From the NCBI GenBank assembly GCA_910589105.1, contig CAJUST010000002.1, positions 1-64,000 on the forward strand: a stretch of DNA of 64,000 nt, read 5' to 3'. The position numbers were made by a program, and so were the translations under genes. Of this stretch, positions 1 to 7,856 are shown in pieces; position 1 is the first letter of the stretch; each line of letters begins with the position of its first letter. The stretch comes from an uncultured Lachnospiraceae bacterium. Its GTDB lineage: Bacteria; Bacillota; Clostridia; Lachnospirales; Lachnospiraceae. Under the pieces are notes generated by a model. It was not told where the DNA came from, made no database searches, and was given only the letters and a program-made list of their open reading frames with translations.

Positions 1-175
1 AGTAAGTAGTAAGTAGTAAGTAGTAAGTAGTAAGTAGTAAGTAGTAAGTAGTAAGCAGTAAGCAGTAAGCTATGAGCAGTAAGTAGTAAGCGGTAGATAA
101 GTAAGAAGTAAACGGTAACAGTAAGTAATGAGTAGTAAGCAGTAATCGTAAATAATAAGCAGTGGATAATGAGTT
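1..175. repeat. Tandem heptamer repeat (AGTAAGT)n
   Basis: The first 70 bases are almost perfect head-to-tail copies of the 7-mer AGTAAGT, drifting to AGTAAGC. From about 70 to 175 the copies become degenerate (TATGAGC, GGTAGATAAGT, AATGAGT), which looks like an ageing satellite. The array probably begins before the window. A 7-bp unit cannot keep a reading frame and no coding sequence is visible on either strand. The remaining bases up to the first gene at 341 show nothing else I recognise. Confidence 0.9.
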
Positions 176-340
176 CGGCTCAAAGAGAGTGATTAAAAAG
201 CAGTTTTACAAGAAAACAAAAGATATTGAGGAGCTGAGGATAGAAGGTGATAAACAAAAAAGTATAAGCAAAAAGGATTAAGTGATAAGCAAAGAATAAA
301 TTTCAAATGTATGGGAAATCTAGGGAAGGAGAATGACAGG

Positions 341-1234
341 ATGCGGGAATATACTTTGGCGGAGAAGTTTGCTTTGGTTGGCTTAAACGGGCTGTCCAGT
401 AAACAGAATACCGTCGCAAAAAAGATTGTTTTAAAAGGAATTGTAATGGCAGAGTTTTTGGAAAAGGTGGCTGAGGAAGGAGTTTCCGGCAAAAAAGAGG
501 AACTTTCAGATCGTTTGCTTCAGGAAATAAAAAGAATCCGAAATTTGAATAAAGCTGAGAGAAGGGAAATTGAGAGTCAAATGAAAGCCCGCCTGACGGA
601 CGTGTTGACAGAAGTTCCAGATATTCTTGGCTGTGACGTTAATTATGACGTGATGGATGCTTCCTTAAAAGTATATAAATGTTTGGAATCCGAGTACCGT
701 AGGATTACGGAATGCGTCCGCGCTGAAATATTAGAAGATGGAGAAGTAAGCGTTGAGACTGTCTGTTTATTGTATCTTTTCAGGGAAACCGGATGTTTAT
801 ACGACTTTTTTTCCGTAAAAGAACAGATGCATCTTCAGGAAAGGCTGGTAAAATGTATGTCTGAGGATGCGTTCGCTTATACGCTCTTAAACACAGAGTT
901 TCATGGTCTTGAAACAATTTATCAGGGGTTTTTGAAAAAGAAACAGAAGTTTTTTCAGAATCCCTATATGCAGGGGATTAATTTAATCTTTCCATTTTTA
1001 GAAAGAAGGCAGGCAATTTTTATTGATATGGTTGTTTTTGGGACAGATGTGGCAGACAGGCGAAACGCCGTCATTGATTATTTAAGGGAGCGTGGGCATT
1101 CCGTGGAATCGGTGGAATATGGAGAGGAACATCTTTTGAAAATAGACAATGTTTATTACCGGATCTTTCCTACGGCGCGGCGTTTTCATGTTGGCGTGGT
1201 TCAGGGCGTTGCGATTGTTCCGGCATATCAATAG
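341..1234 (+). CDS. Unknown conserved-looking protein, 297 aa
   Basis: I do not recognise this protein. An upstream in-frame ATG exists at 311, but GGGAAGGAG at 323-331 lies 9 bases before the ATG at 341, so 341 is preferred; the product then begins MREYTLAEKFALVG. It is soluble, mostly helical and charged in the first 150 residues, with no signal peptide or membrane segment. The N-terminus has a faint likeness to the GPP34 (Golgi phosphoprotein 3) fold opening, which I do not trust. The stop TAG touches the GTG of the next gene, so the two are probably co-translated and share a function. Confidence 0.7.
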   Translation: MREYTLAEKFALVGLNGLSSKQNTVAKKIVLKGIVMAEFLEKVAEEGVSGKKEELSDRLLQEIKRIRNLNKAERREIESQMKARLTDVLTEVPDILGCDVNYDVMDASLKVYKCLESEYRRITECVRAEILEDGEVSVETVCLLYLFRETGCLYDFFSVKEQMHLQERLVKCMSEDAFAYTLLNTEFHGLETIYQGFLKKKQKFFQNPYMQGINLIFPFLERRQAIFIDMVVFGTDVADRRNAVIDYLRERGHSVESVEYGEEHLLKIDNVYYRIFPTARRFHVGVVQGVAIVPAYQ

Positions 1235-1513
1235 GTGGCTAAAATGTCAAGACAAAGAACAATGGAAAAAATTTTGGAATCGGAATATGTTTCGATCGGC
1301 GAGTTGGTGAGGATTACAGGCTGCCGTTACAGTACGCTGAAATATTATACGCAAGAGGGGCTTCTTTTGTACAAACAGGAAGAAGAAAACCTGACTCGCC
1401 GGTATGAAAGGGTCGGGACGGTACATAGGATAGAAGAAATTTTAAGCCTGCGGGAAAGTGGACGGAGCATGGCGGAGATAAAAGAGAGGTATCACATAGC
1501 GGATTCAAAATGA
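1235..1513 (+). CDS. Small MerR-like helix-turn-helix protein, 92 aa
   Basis: The protein contains a winged-helix opening of MerR type: residues 20-50 read ISIGELVRITGC-like helix, then STLKYYTQEGLL, matching the usual R-YY-x-x-x-GLL pattern of the second helix and wing. It is shorter than full MerR regulators (110-140 aa or more) and lacks an obvious effector domain, so it may be a DNA-binding partner of the preceding gene. Start is GTG at 1235 directly after the upstream stop, or ATG at 1244. Its last 22 bases overlap the 3' end of the convergent response-regulator gene. Confidence 0.75.
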   Translation: MAKMSRQRTMEKILESEYVSIGELVRITGCRYSTLKYYTQEGLLLYKQEEENLTRRYERVGTVHRIEEILSLRESGRSMAEIKERYHIADSK

Positions 1514-2205
1514 TACCCCTTTCCCCATGCCGTCTTAATGTAAAGTGGATTTTTCGGATCTTTTTCAATTTTTAACCGTAAATTCCGGATATGCACCATA
1601 ACGGTATTGTTTGCGCCATAATAATATGGTTCATTCCAGATGGCTTCATACAGTCTCTGGGCGGAAAAAATCTGATGGGGGTTTTGGGCAAGCAGTTTAA
1701 GCATTTCGTATTCTGTCGTAGTCAGCTCAATTTGTCTGCCGCTAAGACAAACAAGCTCCCCAGCCATGTCAATGGTAAGCGAGCCAAACTCGAGAATCGA
1801 GGAAGGCTTTGTTTCCTCTTTTCCCTGATAGACGTGGTAGCGGCGGATTAAGGCTTTCGCGCGGCCAATTAGTTCCGGATAGGAAAATGGCTTTTCTAAA
1901 TAGTCGTCCCCGCCGCTGGAAAAACCAAGAAGTTTATCGCTGTCGGTCGTGCGCGCGCTTAAAAATAAAATTGGCGCGTTGCTCTTTGCCCGTATGTTCA
2001 GGCAGGTTTCATATCCATTCATTTCAGGCATCATTACATCTAGTATAATTAAGTCAAAATAACAGGATTCCAATTCTTTTAAGGCATGGCATCCGTCAGC
2101 GGCTTCCGTGATTTGAAAACCTTCGCCGCCAAGAAGGATCTGGAGGATTTCACGGATTTCCGGGTTGTCATCAACAATTAAGATACGGGGGGCGGATTGT
2201 GTCAT
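1492..2205 (-). CDS. OmpR/PhoB-family response regulator, 237 aa
   Basis: Two-component DNA-binding regulator acting in the cytoplasm. The receiver domain (residues 7-120) has the acidic pair D12-D13, the phospho-acceptor D56 in LIILDVMMPEMNG and the conserved K105 in YLEKPFS. The C-terminal half is a winged-helix output domain (LTTTEYEMLKLLAQNP, then TVMVHIRNLRLKIE). The start at 2205 follows AGGAG with normal spacing; a longer in-frame extension to 2253 lacks a ribosome site. No histidine kinase is next to it, so it is an orphan here and its signal is unknown. Two hairpins lie just upstream. Confidence 0.93.
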   Translation of the reverse strand: MTQSAPRILIVDDNPEIREILQILLGGEGFQITEAADGCHALKELESCYFDLIILDVMMPEMNGYETCLNIRAKSNAPILFLSARTTDSDKLLGFSSGGDDYLEKPFSYPELIGRAKALIRRYHVYQGKEETKPSSILEFGSLTIDMAGELVCLSGRQIELTTTEYEMLKLLAQNPHQIFSAQRLYEAIWNEPYYYGANNTVMVHIRNLRLKIEKDPKNPLYIKTAWGKGYHFESAM

Positions 2206-2230
2206 TTGCGTCAACTCCTTTTTATAGAAA

Positions 2231-2269
2231 AAACAGAAAGCCATTGAGCGCACAGACGGCTTTCTGTTT
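2231..2269. terminator. Hairpin with T-tracts on both strands
   Basis: AAACAGAAAGCC at 2231-2242 pairs with GGCTTTCTGTTT at 2258-2269 and T-runs follow on both strands. It sits only 26 bases ahead of the response-regulator start, so it may be a bidirectional terminator or an attenuator in that gene's leader. Confidence 0.6.
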
Positions 2270-2312
2270 TTTTTGCCGTTTAAAAGATTATAACGTATCG
2301 TTTTTCAGGTGT

Positions 2313-2349
2313 AAAGCCGGAGCGTGTATGAAAAATGCCCTCCGGCTTT
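2313..2349 (+). terminator. Hairpin followed by T-rich tail
   Basis: AAAGCCGGAG at 2313-2322 pairs with CTCCGGCTTT at 2340-2349, followed by TTTATTTCTTTT. No plus-strand gene ends just before it, so it may lie in the leader of the YfhO-like gene or be a relic. Confidence 0.55.
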
Positions 2350-2445
2350 TTATTTCTTTTAAATTCTTTAGAAAACTTAAGATTTCGTTTGGGTGTTTTT
2401 TAAGAATTAAGGGATACAATGTGTAACCGAAGGAGGAAATTCGAT

Positions 2446-4980
2446 ATGAAAATTACACATCAGAGAAGAAGGCAGATCGTACCTTATTTGTTCCTTACCG
2501 TTTTTACAGGTTTTATATGCTGGCTGTTTGTCGGACGGCATGGAATGTTTGCGTCAACAATAGACTGGATTAGCCAGCATAGCGTCATTCCGGATTATTT
2601 CCGAAAACAATTTTATCAAACAAAAGATTTTTTTCCAGAGTTTGCCGCAGGTATTGGCGGCGGCCAGAATATCTATCATTTTTCCTACTACGGTTTATTT
2701 AACCCGATGATTTTATGTTCTTATCTTCTGCCATTTATTAAAATGAGCGATTATATGATTGCAGTTTCATTTCTGGGGATAGTGGCTTCTGTGTTGTTAT
2801 TTTTTTACTGGCTGGATTCTCATAAATTTTCCATGGAAATCAGTATTGCAGTATCTATGATTTTCACGTTGGCAAGCCCGATTGTGTTTCATTCCTGCCG
2901 CCAAGTGATGTTTGTGAATTATATGCCGTTTTTATGCCTGTCGCTCATTGGCGTGGATCGGTACTGGAAGAATGGGAGACGCGGCTTATATGCCGCCGGC
3001 ATTTTTCTTATGGTTCTGACAAGTTTTTATTTTTCCATTGGAGGGATTCTGGCAGTGTGTTTGTATGGCATAAGCAGATGCCAAAAGACGCAAGGAAAGC
3101 ATCCTATCCTAAAATTTGGCGTCCCAATCGTTGCCGCGGTTTGTTCAGCGGGTGTGTTATTGCTTCCGACCGGACTTGCCCTAATGAAAAGAAATGGAGC
3201 ATCTAATCCATACCATTGGAAAGATTTATTGCTTCCTGATTTTTCCGTGGAGCGGTTTGCATACAGTGGATATGGAATCGGGCTTACAGCGGCGGCGCTT
3301 GTTGTCTTATTTGTGGGAATTACTTACAAATGCAGACGGGATTGTTTTTTGTCGGCAGCCTGCCTTGCGCTTCTTGTGTTTCCAGTATTTACATGGGCGT
3401 TAAACGGGGGATTGTACGCGCGGGACAAAGCGCTGATTCCGCTTTTGCCTGCGCTGTTATTTCTTGCGGCAGTGTTTTTGCAGAAATTAAAGCAAAATGA
3501 GATTCCGTCTTGGAATGTTGTTGGGGGTATCCTGCTCACAGTGTTTTTTTGTTTTGTTTCTTTTCTTTTACATGGAAATGGGATTGAATCGAAAGAAAGC
3601 CGGTTTTTACTGTATGAAGCAGGGTGTTCCGTCGTTTTTGCGCTGCTGTACAGGAAGTGTAGATATACTGTCTGCCTTGCGTTTCCGTCTATCATTTGTC
3701 TTGTGGCGTATGGGATTTTCTGTAATGCTGCCGGCGGGCATATTTTAGAAAAACAATTTTACCGTCAAGTCACAGATTCCGCATGGGAAAAGGAAATTTC
3801 AGATCTCTTGGCAAATGAACAGGGGCTGTTCCGGCTGGAACAAGGCGGCTCATTTGAAGAAAAAAAGGCAAATATCAACCGGATTTGGGATATGCGCCAG
3901 TGGAGTTCCTCCATTTATTCTTCCGTAGAAGCGGATAGCTATAATAAATTTCGGGAAGACGTGTTTGGGGTGGAACAGCCATATCGGAATCATTTAATGC
4001 AAGGGACGTCAGAAAATCCGTTGTTTCAAAAATTTATGGGCGTGAAATATTTTTTAGAGCAAAAAGCAGGCCAAAAAGCGTATGACGTACATATTCAGGA
4101 ACAAGCTGCTCCGGTTCTTTATGCGACAGATCAGTTGATTTCGCAAAAGGCATATGAAAGTCTTTCTTTTCCCTATAACCAGACTGCCCTTATGCAGTTT
4201 GCAGTGGCAAATGACGGGACGGATTTCACGGAACAAGGAAAAAAGAAGGAACTGTATCAAGTGAATCAGGCAGACGTCTCCGTTTCGGAAAGCAAAGGGA
4301 TTACGAAAGTGGAAAACGGTTATCACATTCAGGCAAAAAGCGAGGTGGAAGCAAATCTAATTGTTTTAGAAGATGAGGAGTTTACAGGAGGGGAGCGCCT
4401 GCTGTTTGCGCAGTTTGATGTGGAGAATAAAAAGGAAACGCATGATGTTTTTGTGGATTTGGCAGGGGAGCGCAATAAGTTGAGCGCAAAAGATCATATT
4501 TATTATAATGGGAATACGTCGTTTACCTATGCAGTCAGACTGGCGGAGGGAGAGAGCAGGGTGAAGCTTTCATTTAGCGCGGGGGATTATGTGATTTCTA
4601 ATTTGAAGTGTTTTATCGGGAGTGGGGAAATATTGCAGGAGGACAGCTTGTATCAGTCAGAATTTCAGCCGGATTTTGTCAAGACGAAAGGGAACCGGAT
4701 TAGCGGGAAACTTTCCGTGAAAAATGACGGCTGTCTGGTTACGTCGATTCCTTATGACAGCGGGTTTGAAATTTGGATAGACGGCGTGTGTGTAAAACCA
4801 CAAAAGATAAACATGGCGTTTTTAGGAGCCGCAATTACGAAAGGGGAACACAGGGTTGAAATTATTTACCATGCGGCAGGAGTTACGATGGGAAAATTAA
4901 TTTCGTGCGCTGGACTTTTGATGTGGGGGTTTTTGCTGGCAATGGACCGGCGGCGGAATGGAGCGGGCAGTTTCTGCTAG
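2446..4980 (+). CDS. YfhO-family multispanning membrane protein, 844 aa
   Basis: Large membrane protein of the YfhO family, thought to act in glycosylation of surface polymers such as lipoteichoic acid or flagellar/teichoic sugar modification. About a dozen hydrophobic segments fill residues 10-440, beginning with a signal-like segment after MKITHQRRR. A roughly 370-residue extracytoplasmic region follows, then a final transmembrane helix before the C-terminus (MGKLISCAGLLMWGFLLAM). The closing YDSGFEIWIDGV and GEHRVEIIYH stretches are typical of the family's C-terminal beta domain. The start follows AGGAGG at 2430-2435. It stands alone, convergent with an ABC exporter; the donor and acceptor cannot be read from sequence. 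Confidence 0.85.
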   Translation: MKITHQRRRQIVPYLFLTVFTGFICWLFVGRHGMFASTIDWISQHSVIPDYFRKQFYQTKDFFPEFAAGIGGGQNIYHFSYYGLFNPMILCSYLLPFIKMSDYMIAVSFLGIVASVLLFFYWLDSHKFSMEISIAVSMIFTLASPIVFHSCRQVMFVNYMPFLCLSLIGVDRYWKNGRRGLYAAGIFLMVLTSFYFSIGGILAVCLYGISRCQKTQGKHPILKFGVPIVAAVCSAGVLLLPTGLALMKRNGASNPYHWKDLLLPDFSVERFAYSGYGIGLTAAALVVLFVGITYKCRRDCFLSAACLALLVFPVFTWALNGGLYARDKALIPLLPALLFLAAVFLQKLKQNEIPSWNVVGGILLTVFFCFVSFLLHGNGIESKESRFLLYEAGCSVVFALLYRKCRYTVCLAFPSIICLVAYGIFCNAAGGHILEKQFYRQVTDSAWEKEISDLLANEQGLFRLEQGGSFEEKKANINRIWDMRQWSSSIYSSVEADSYNKFREDVFGVEQPYRNHLMQGTSENPLFQKFMGVKYFLEQKAGQKAYDVHIQEQAAPVLYATDQLISQKAYESLSFPYNQTALMQFAVANDGTDFTEQGKKKELYQVNQADVSVSESKGITKVENGYHIQAKSEVEANLIVLEDEEFTGGERLLFAQFDVENKKETHDVFVDLAGERNKLSAKDHIYYNGNTSFTYAVRLAEGESRVKLSFSAGDYVISNLKCFIGSGEILQEDSLYQSEFQPDFVKTKGNRISGKLSVKNDGCLVTSIPYDSGFEIWIDGVCVKPQKINMAFLGAAITKGEHRVEIIYHAAGVTMGKLISCAGLLMWGFLLAMDRRRNGAGSFC

Positions 4981-4992
4981 TCTGCCCGTTCC
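4961..4992. terminator. Hairpin shared by two convergent genes
   Basis: GGAGCGGGCAG pairs with CTGCCCGTTCC across the stop codon of the YfhO gene and up to the stop of the convergent permease. No good T-tract follows, so activity as an intrinsic terminator is uncertain. Confidence 0.5.
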
Positions 4993-5778
4993 TTATGCAA
5001 TATCCTTTTTGGGATACCAATAGTAAGCCGTTAAAATTCCGGCAAGAGCCAGAATCACGCCAACGGTAAAATACGGTCCGTCGATCCTGCCTTCTGTGAC
5101 GATAAACGTTCCTTCCGTATAGCTAAAAGGCGTGACGTATTTCAAAAAATCCATCTTGTCTAACAGATTGGAGATGATATTTAAAAAATAAAAAACCGCC
5201 GCCAGCCCAAGCCCCATTCCAAGCCCGCCTTTGCTTAAAAAAGCGGAGACGCCAAAACAGATAGATGCAATTTCAATCTGAAGAAACAAATAGGCAAAAC
5301 ACAAAAGGGCAAGCGTCCCGTAATCGGGCGTTTCCTGAATAAATGCGATTCCCGCCATTGTGACAATGCTGACAACTCCGTTTAGGATTAAAATCTGCGT
5401 GAGTATGGCGGCAAATTTCTGCAATACGGCATTTTGGCGGCGGATTGGATGCGTAAGCAGAAATTCAGCCGTTTGTTCTTTTTCTTCTTTTGCAAGAGAA
5501 GAAATGCCGAGCAAGGCGGCAAAAAAAGCTCCTCCAAGCCCAAGGATATTTCCGCATTCCACACAAAAGAATCCGATAAATTCCCCAAAATTGAGTTGAT
5601 CCATTCCAAATGCCGCTGAAAATGCGCCCATATCAGCAAACATTCCGCTAATATCCGTCATCTGCTGTTTCATTTCCGGATATACTAGAATGCAGATAAG
5701 AAGCATTCCGGAAATAATTGCAGACCAAATCCACAACATATGTTTCCCACAGGAAAGTTCATGCCGAAATAATACCAT
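4993..5778 (-). CDS. ABC-2 type transporter permease, 261 aa
   Basis: Membrane component of an ABC exporter. Six hydrophobic segments are visible (for example MLWIWSAIISGMLLICILV near residue 15 and a closing FTVGVILALAGILTAYYW). A cytoplasmic loop after the second segment, EEKEQTAEFLLTHPIRR, matches the coupling region of ABC-2 permeases. The gene lies 25 bases downstream of the ATPase gene and must be its partner. The substrate is not evident; neighbours give no immunity or peptide gene that would mark a bacteriocin exporter. Confidence 0.88.
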   Translation of the reverse strand: MVLFRHELSCGKHMLWIWSAIISGMLLICILVYPEMKQQMTDISGMFADMGAFSAAFGMDQLNFGEFIGFFCVECGNILGLGGAFFAALLGISSLAKEEKEQTAEFLLTHPIRRQNAVLQKFAAILTQILILNGVVSIVTMAGIAFIQETPDYGTLALLCFAYLFLQIEIASICFGVSAFLSKGGLGMGLGLAAVFYFLNIISNLLDKMDFLKYVTPFSYTEGTFIVTEGRIDGPYFTVGVILALAGILTAYYWYPKKDIA

Positions 5779-5803
5779 TTAAAAAACCTCCTTTTTCTGC
5801 CGG

Positions 5804-6670
5804 TCATTCATAATAATGTATGAAAATTTCTTCTAGATCCGGTTCCGTAATCGAAATATCCGTGATAGGAAGCGGAGCCAAAAATGATAGAAGCGTTTTT
5901 AAGTTTCCGCTATACAAAAAACGTATGCCCTCACTGTCAGTCTGCATATCTTTGATCCCGCAAAGTTGATTTGAAAGTTCCGTCACTCCTCGCAAAACGA
6001 CGCGTTTTGCCTGTGTATGCCCAAGATGGTCCATTTGGTCGGAAACGAGTAGTTTGCCTTCGCGGATCACGGCTGCATGTTTGCAATATTTCTGCACTTC
6101 CGACAACGCATGTGAAGATAAAAAAATGGTAGAGCCCTGTTTATTGCGTTCCTGTAAGATCTTATAAAATTCCCTCTGGATCAGCGGGTCTAAGCCATTC
6201 GTTGGTTCATCTAAGATACAAAGCCGCGGCATATGCTGCAGCGCGCATACAATCGAAACTTTTTTGCGGTTGCCAAGAGACAGTTCACATATTTTTTTGT
6301 TCCGGTCAAGAAGAAGCCTTTCACAAAGGCGGTTTGATTCCGCAGCGCAGTCTTTTTTCCTGAAATCCGCGGAAAGCTTGATTAGGTCTTTTACTTTCAT
6401 ATTGTTGTAAAAAGCAGATTCGGACGGCATATAGCCGGTTTCGGAAAGGATTTCTTTTGGATGCGTTAAAATGTCCTTGCCCATAATTTTGGCGCTTCCT
6501 TTTGTCGGGGAAATCAGTCCCAGTAAAATACGGATTGCCGTACTTTTACCTGCCCCGTTCGGACCGATAAATCCGAAAAAATCCCCTTCTTGGACGGTTA
6601 GATTCATGTCAAGAATCCCTCTTGCTTTTCCATAGTATTTTGTCAGGCCTTTCGTCTCAATTATATTCAT
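5804..6670 (-). CDS. ABC transporter ATP-binding protein, 288 aa
   Basis: Cytoplasmic ATPase of the exporter encoded downstream. Walker A GPNGAGKST, Walker B LCILDEPTNGLD and a switch histidine in FLSSHALSEV are present. The signature motif is LSLGN rather than LSGGQ, a variation seen in drug and antibiotic exporters of this class. The C-terminal 80 residues form the usual accessory region. ATG at 6670 lies 10 bases after AAGGAAG; an upstream in-frame GTG at 6691 overlaps that site and is rejected. Confidence 0.93.
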   Translation of the reverse strand: MNIIETKGLTKYYGKARGILDMNLTVQEGDFFGFIGPNGAGKSTAIRILLGLISPTKGSAKIMGKDILTHPKEILSETGYMPSESAFYNNMKVKDLIKLSADFRKKDCAAESNRLCERLLLDRNKKICELSLGNRKKVSIVCALQHMPRLCILDEPTNGLDPLIQREFYKILQERNKQGSTIFLSSHALSEVQKYCKHAAVIREGKLLVSDQMDHLGHTQAKRVVLRGVTELSNQLCGIKDMQTDSEGIRFLYSGNLKTLLSFLAPLPITDISITEPDLEEIFIHYYE

Positions 6671-6821
6671 TCCAGTTATGCTTCCTTTCACAGAACAATC
6701 CTTGCTTGTTAGTTTCTATTGTACTATAATTTCTATTTTATTTGAAGAGGAAAAAGTTTTTTTCATTTTTATCTGGCAGATGTAGTTTATAACAAAAAAT
6801 AATCTGTTGGTGACATCGGTC

Positions 6822-6849
6822 TAATTTGTTCTATCCCGAGTGACGAAAT
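6822..6849 (+). promoter_or_regulatory. Possible sigma-28 type promoter
   Basis: TAAT at 6822-6825 and GACGAAAT at 6842-6849, 16 bases apart, approximate the motility sigma factor pattern TAAA-N15-GCCGATAT. A similar but better site precedes the small gene at 14510. The fit is partial. The rest of the 249-base gap between 6671 and 6919 shows only AT-rich DNA. Confidence 0.3.
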
Positions 6850-6919
6850 CTAATTTAGAAAAAAGTTGGAAAAGACAAAGCGGCAGGAAGTTTTTGTACT
6901 GGAAATGGAGGGATAGCAT

Positions 6920-7720
6920 ATGGGCGTTGTTTGTATCCACGATACATTAAATGCAAACCACACCGCGGTTTATGCGAAGACAGAAAATAAGGAGAATAAG
7001 AAGCGGGACAGTGTGGTAGAGGAGTTTAAACGGAAACATCCAAAAGAGGCTTCGCATGTAGACAAACAAGTCCGCGCGGGCAGGGCAGTCAGATTAAAAA
7101 ACAATGCCCAGAATGTTTCTACGCAAAATATGACTTTGGCAGAGTATAAGAAGTATTTTTACTCTCTTTTGGATACGATTCCCTATGATCCGACGAGAGT
7201 GAATGACACGACAGTTCTTGACATTACGGAGGAAGGCTTTGAGCAGATGAAATGTGATCCGGATTATGAAGCATGGGTTTTGGGTTATTTTGTGGAAGAC
7301 AGAGCTGTGCATAATCCTTTTTTTGGCTTAAACGGGCAGAGTGGAATGTTTATCCGTGAGCATTTTGGCGCATCGATTGAAGAACATCATGGAGAAGGTT
7401 ACAGTAAATCCAAGATGAGTGGGAAAACAGAAAAAAACGATGAGGAGTCATGGTGGACAAAGCGGCGGAAACGTCAAAAAGCCTTAATGAAACAAAACGA
7501 AATCAAAGCCAGAAAAGAAGCTTGCGCAAAAAGTGAAGCGATTCAAAGGGAGTACGTCCGCCAGCTCTATGAGAGCAGGCAGCGGCTGCACAGTTTTCTT
7601 GTTTCGGATTCACAGGAAATGCCGCTATTGAGGAAAAAAGAAAATCCTTCTTCTGCGGCGGCGGCAGTGACATATGACAGCCTCATGGATTTAATGAATG
7701 TAAAATTAAGCGGATTGTAA
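6920..7720 (+). CDS. Unknown protein, 266 aa
   Basis: I do not recognise a named family. The protein is soluble and hydrophilic with no signal peptide. Residues 65-130 form the most domain-like part, with an LAEYKKYFYSLLDTIPYD stretch and a VLGYFVEDRAVHNPFF stretch. Residues 165-225 are strongly basic and helical, rich in K, R and E, likely a coiled coil, and the C-terminal 30 residues are loosely structured. Start is ATG at 6920 with GGAGGG ahead. It is monocistronic, ending in a strong terminator. The weak motility-type promoter upstream hints at a flagellar regulon link, an inference only. Confidence 0.8.
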   Translation: MGVVCIHDTLNANHTAVYAKTENKENKKRDSVVEEFKRKHPKEASHVDKQVRAGRAVRLKNNAQNVSTQNMTLAEYKKYFYSLLDTIPYDPTRVNDTTVLDITEEGFEQMKCDPDYEAWVLGYFVEDRAVHNPFFGLNGQSGMFIREHFGASIEEHHGEGYSKSKMSGKTEKNDEESWWTKRRKRQKALMKQNEIKARKEACAKSEAIQREYVRQLYESRQRLHSFLVSDSQEMPLLRKKENPSSAAAAVTYDSLMDLMNVKLSGL

Positions 7721-7731
7721 GAGAAACAAAG

Positions 7732-7776
7732 ATGCCGGACAGGAAACAAAAATTTTGTTCCCTGTCCGGCATTTTT
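7732..7776 (+). terminator. Strong intrinsic terminator
   Basis: ATGCCGGACAGG pairs with CCTGTCCGGCAT, extended by AAACAAAA/TTTTGTT pairing across the loop, and is followed by TTTT. Confidence 0.9.
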
Positions 7777-7856
7777 GTAATAACTGCTTTTCTATATGGA
7801 TAAAATCAGTTATAATAATACAGGAAAATATGCAGCGCTATATTTGGGAGGAAAGT

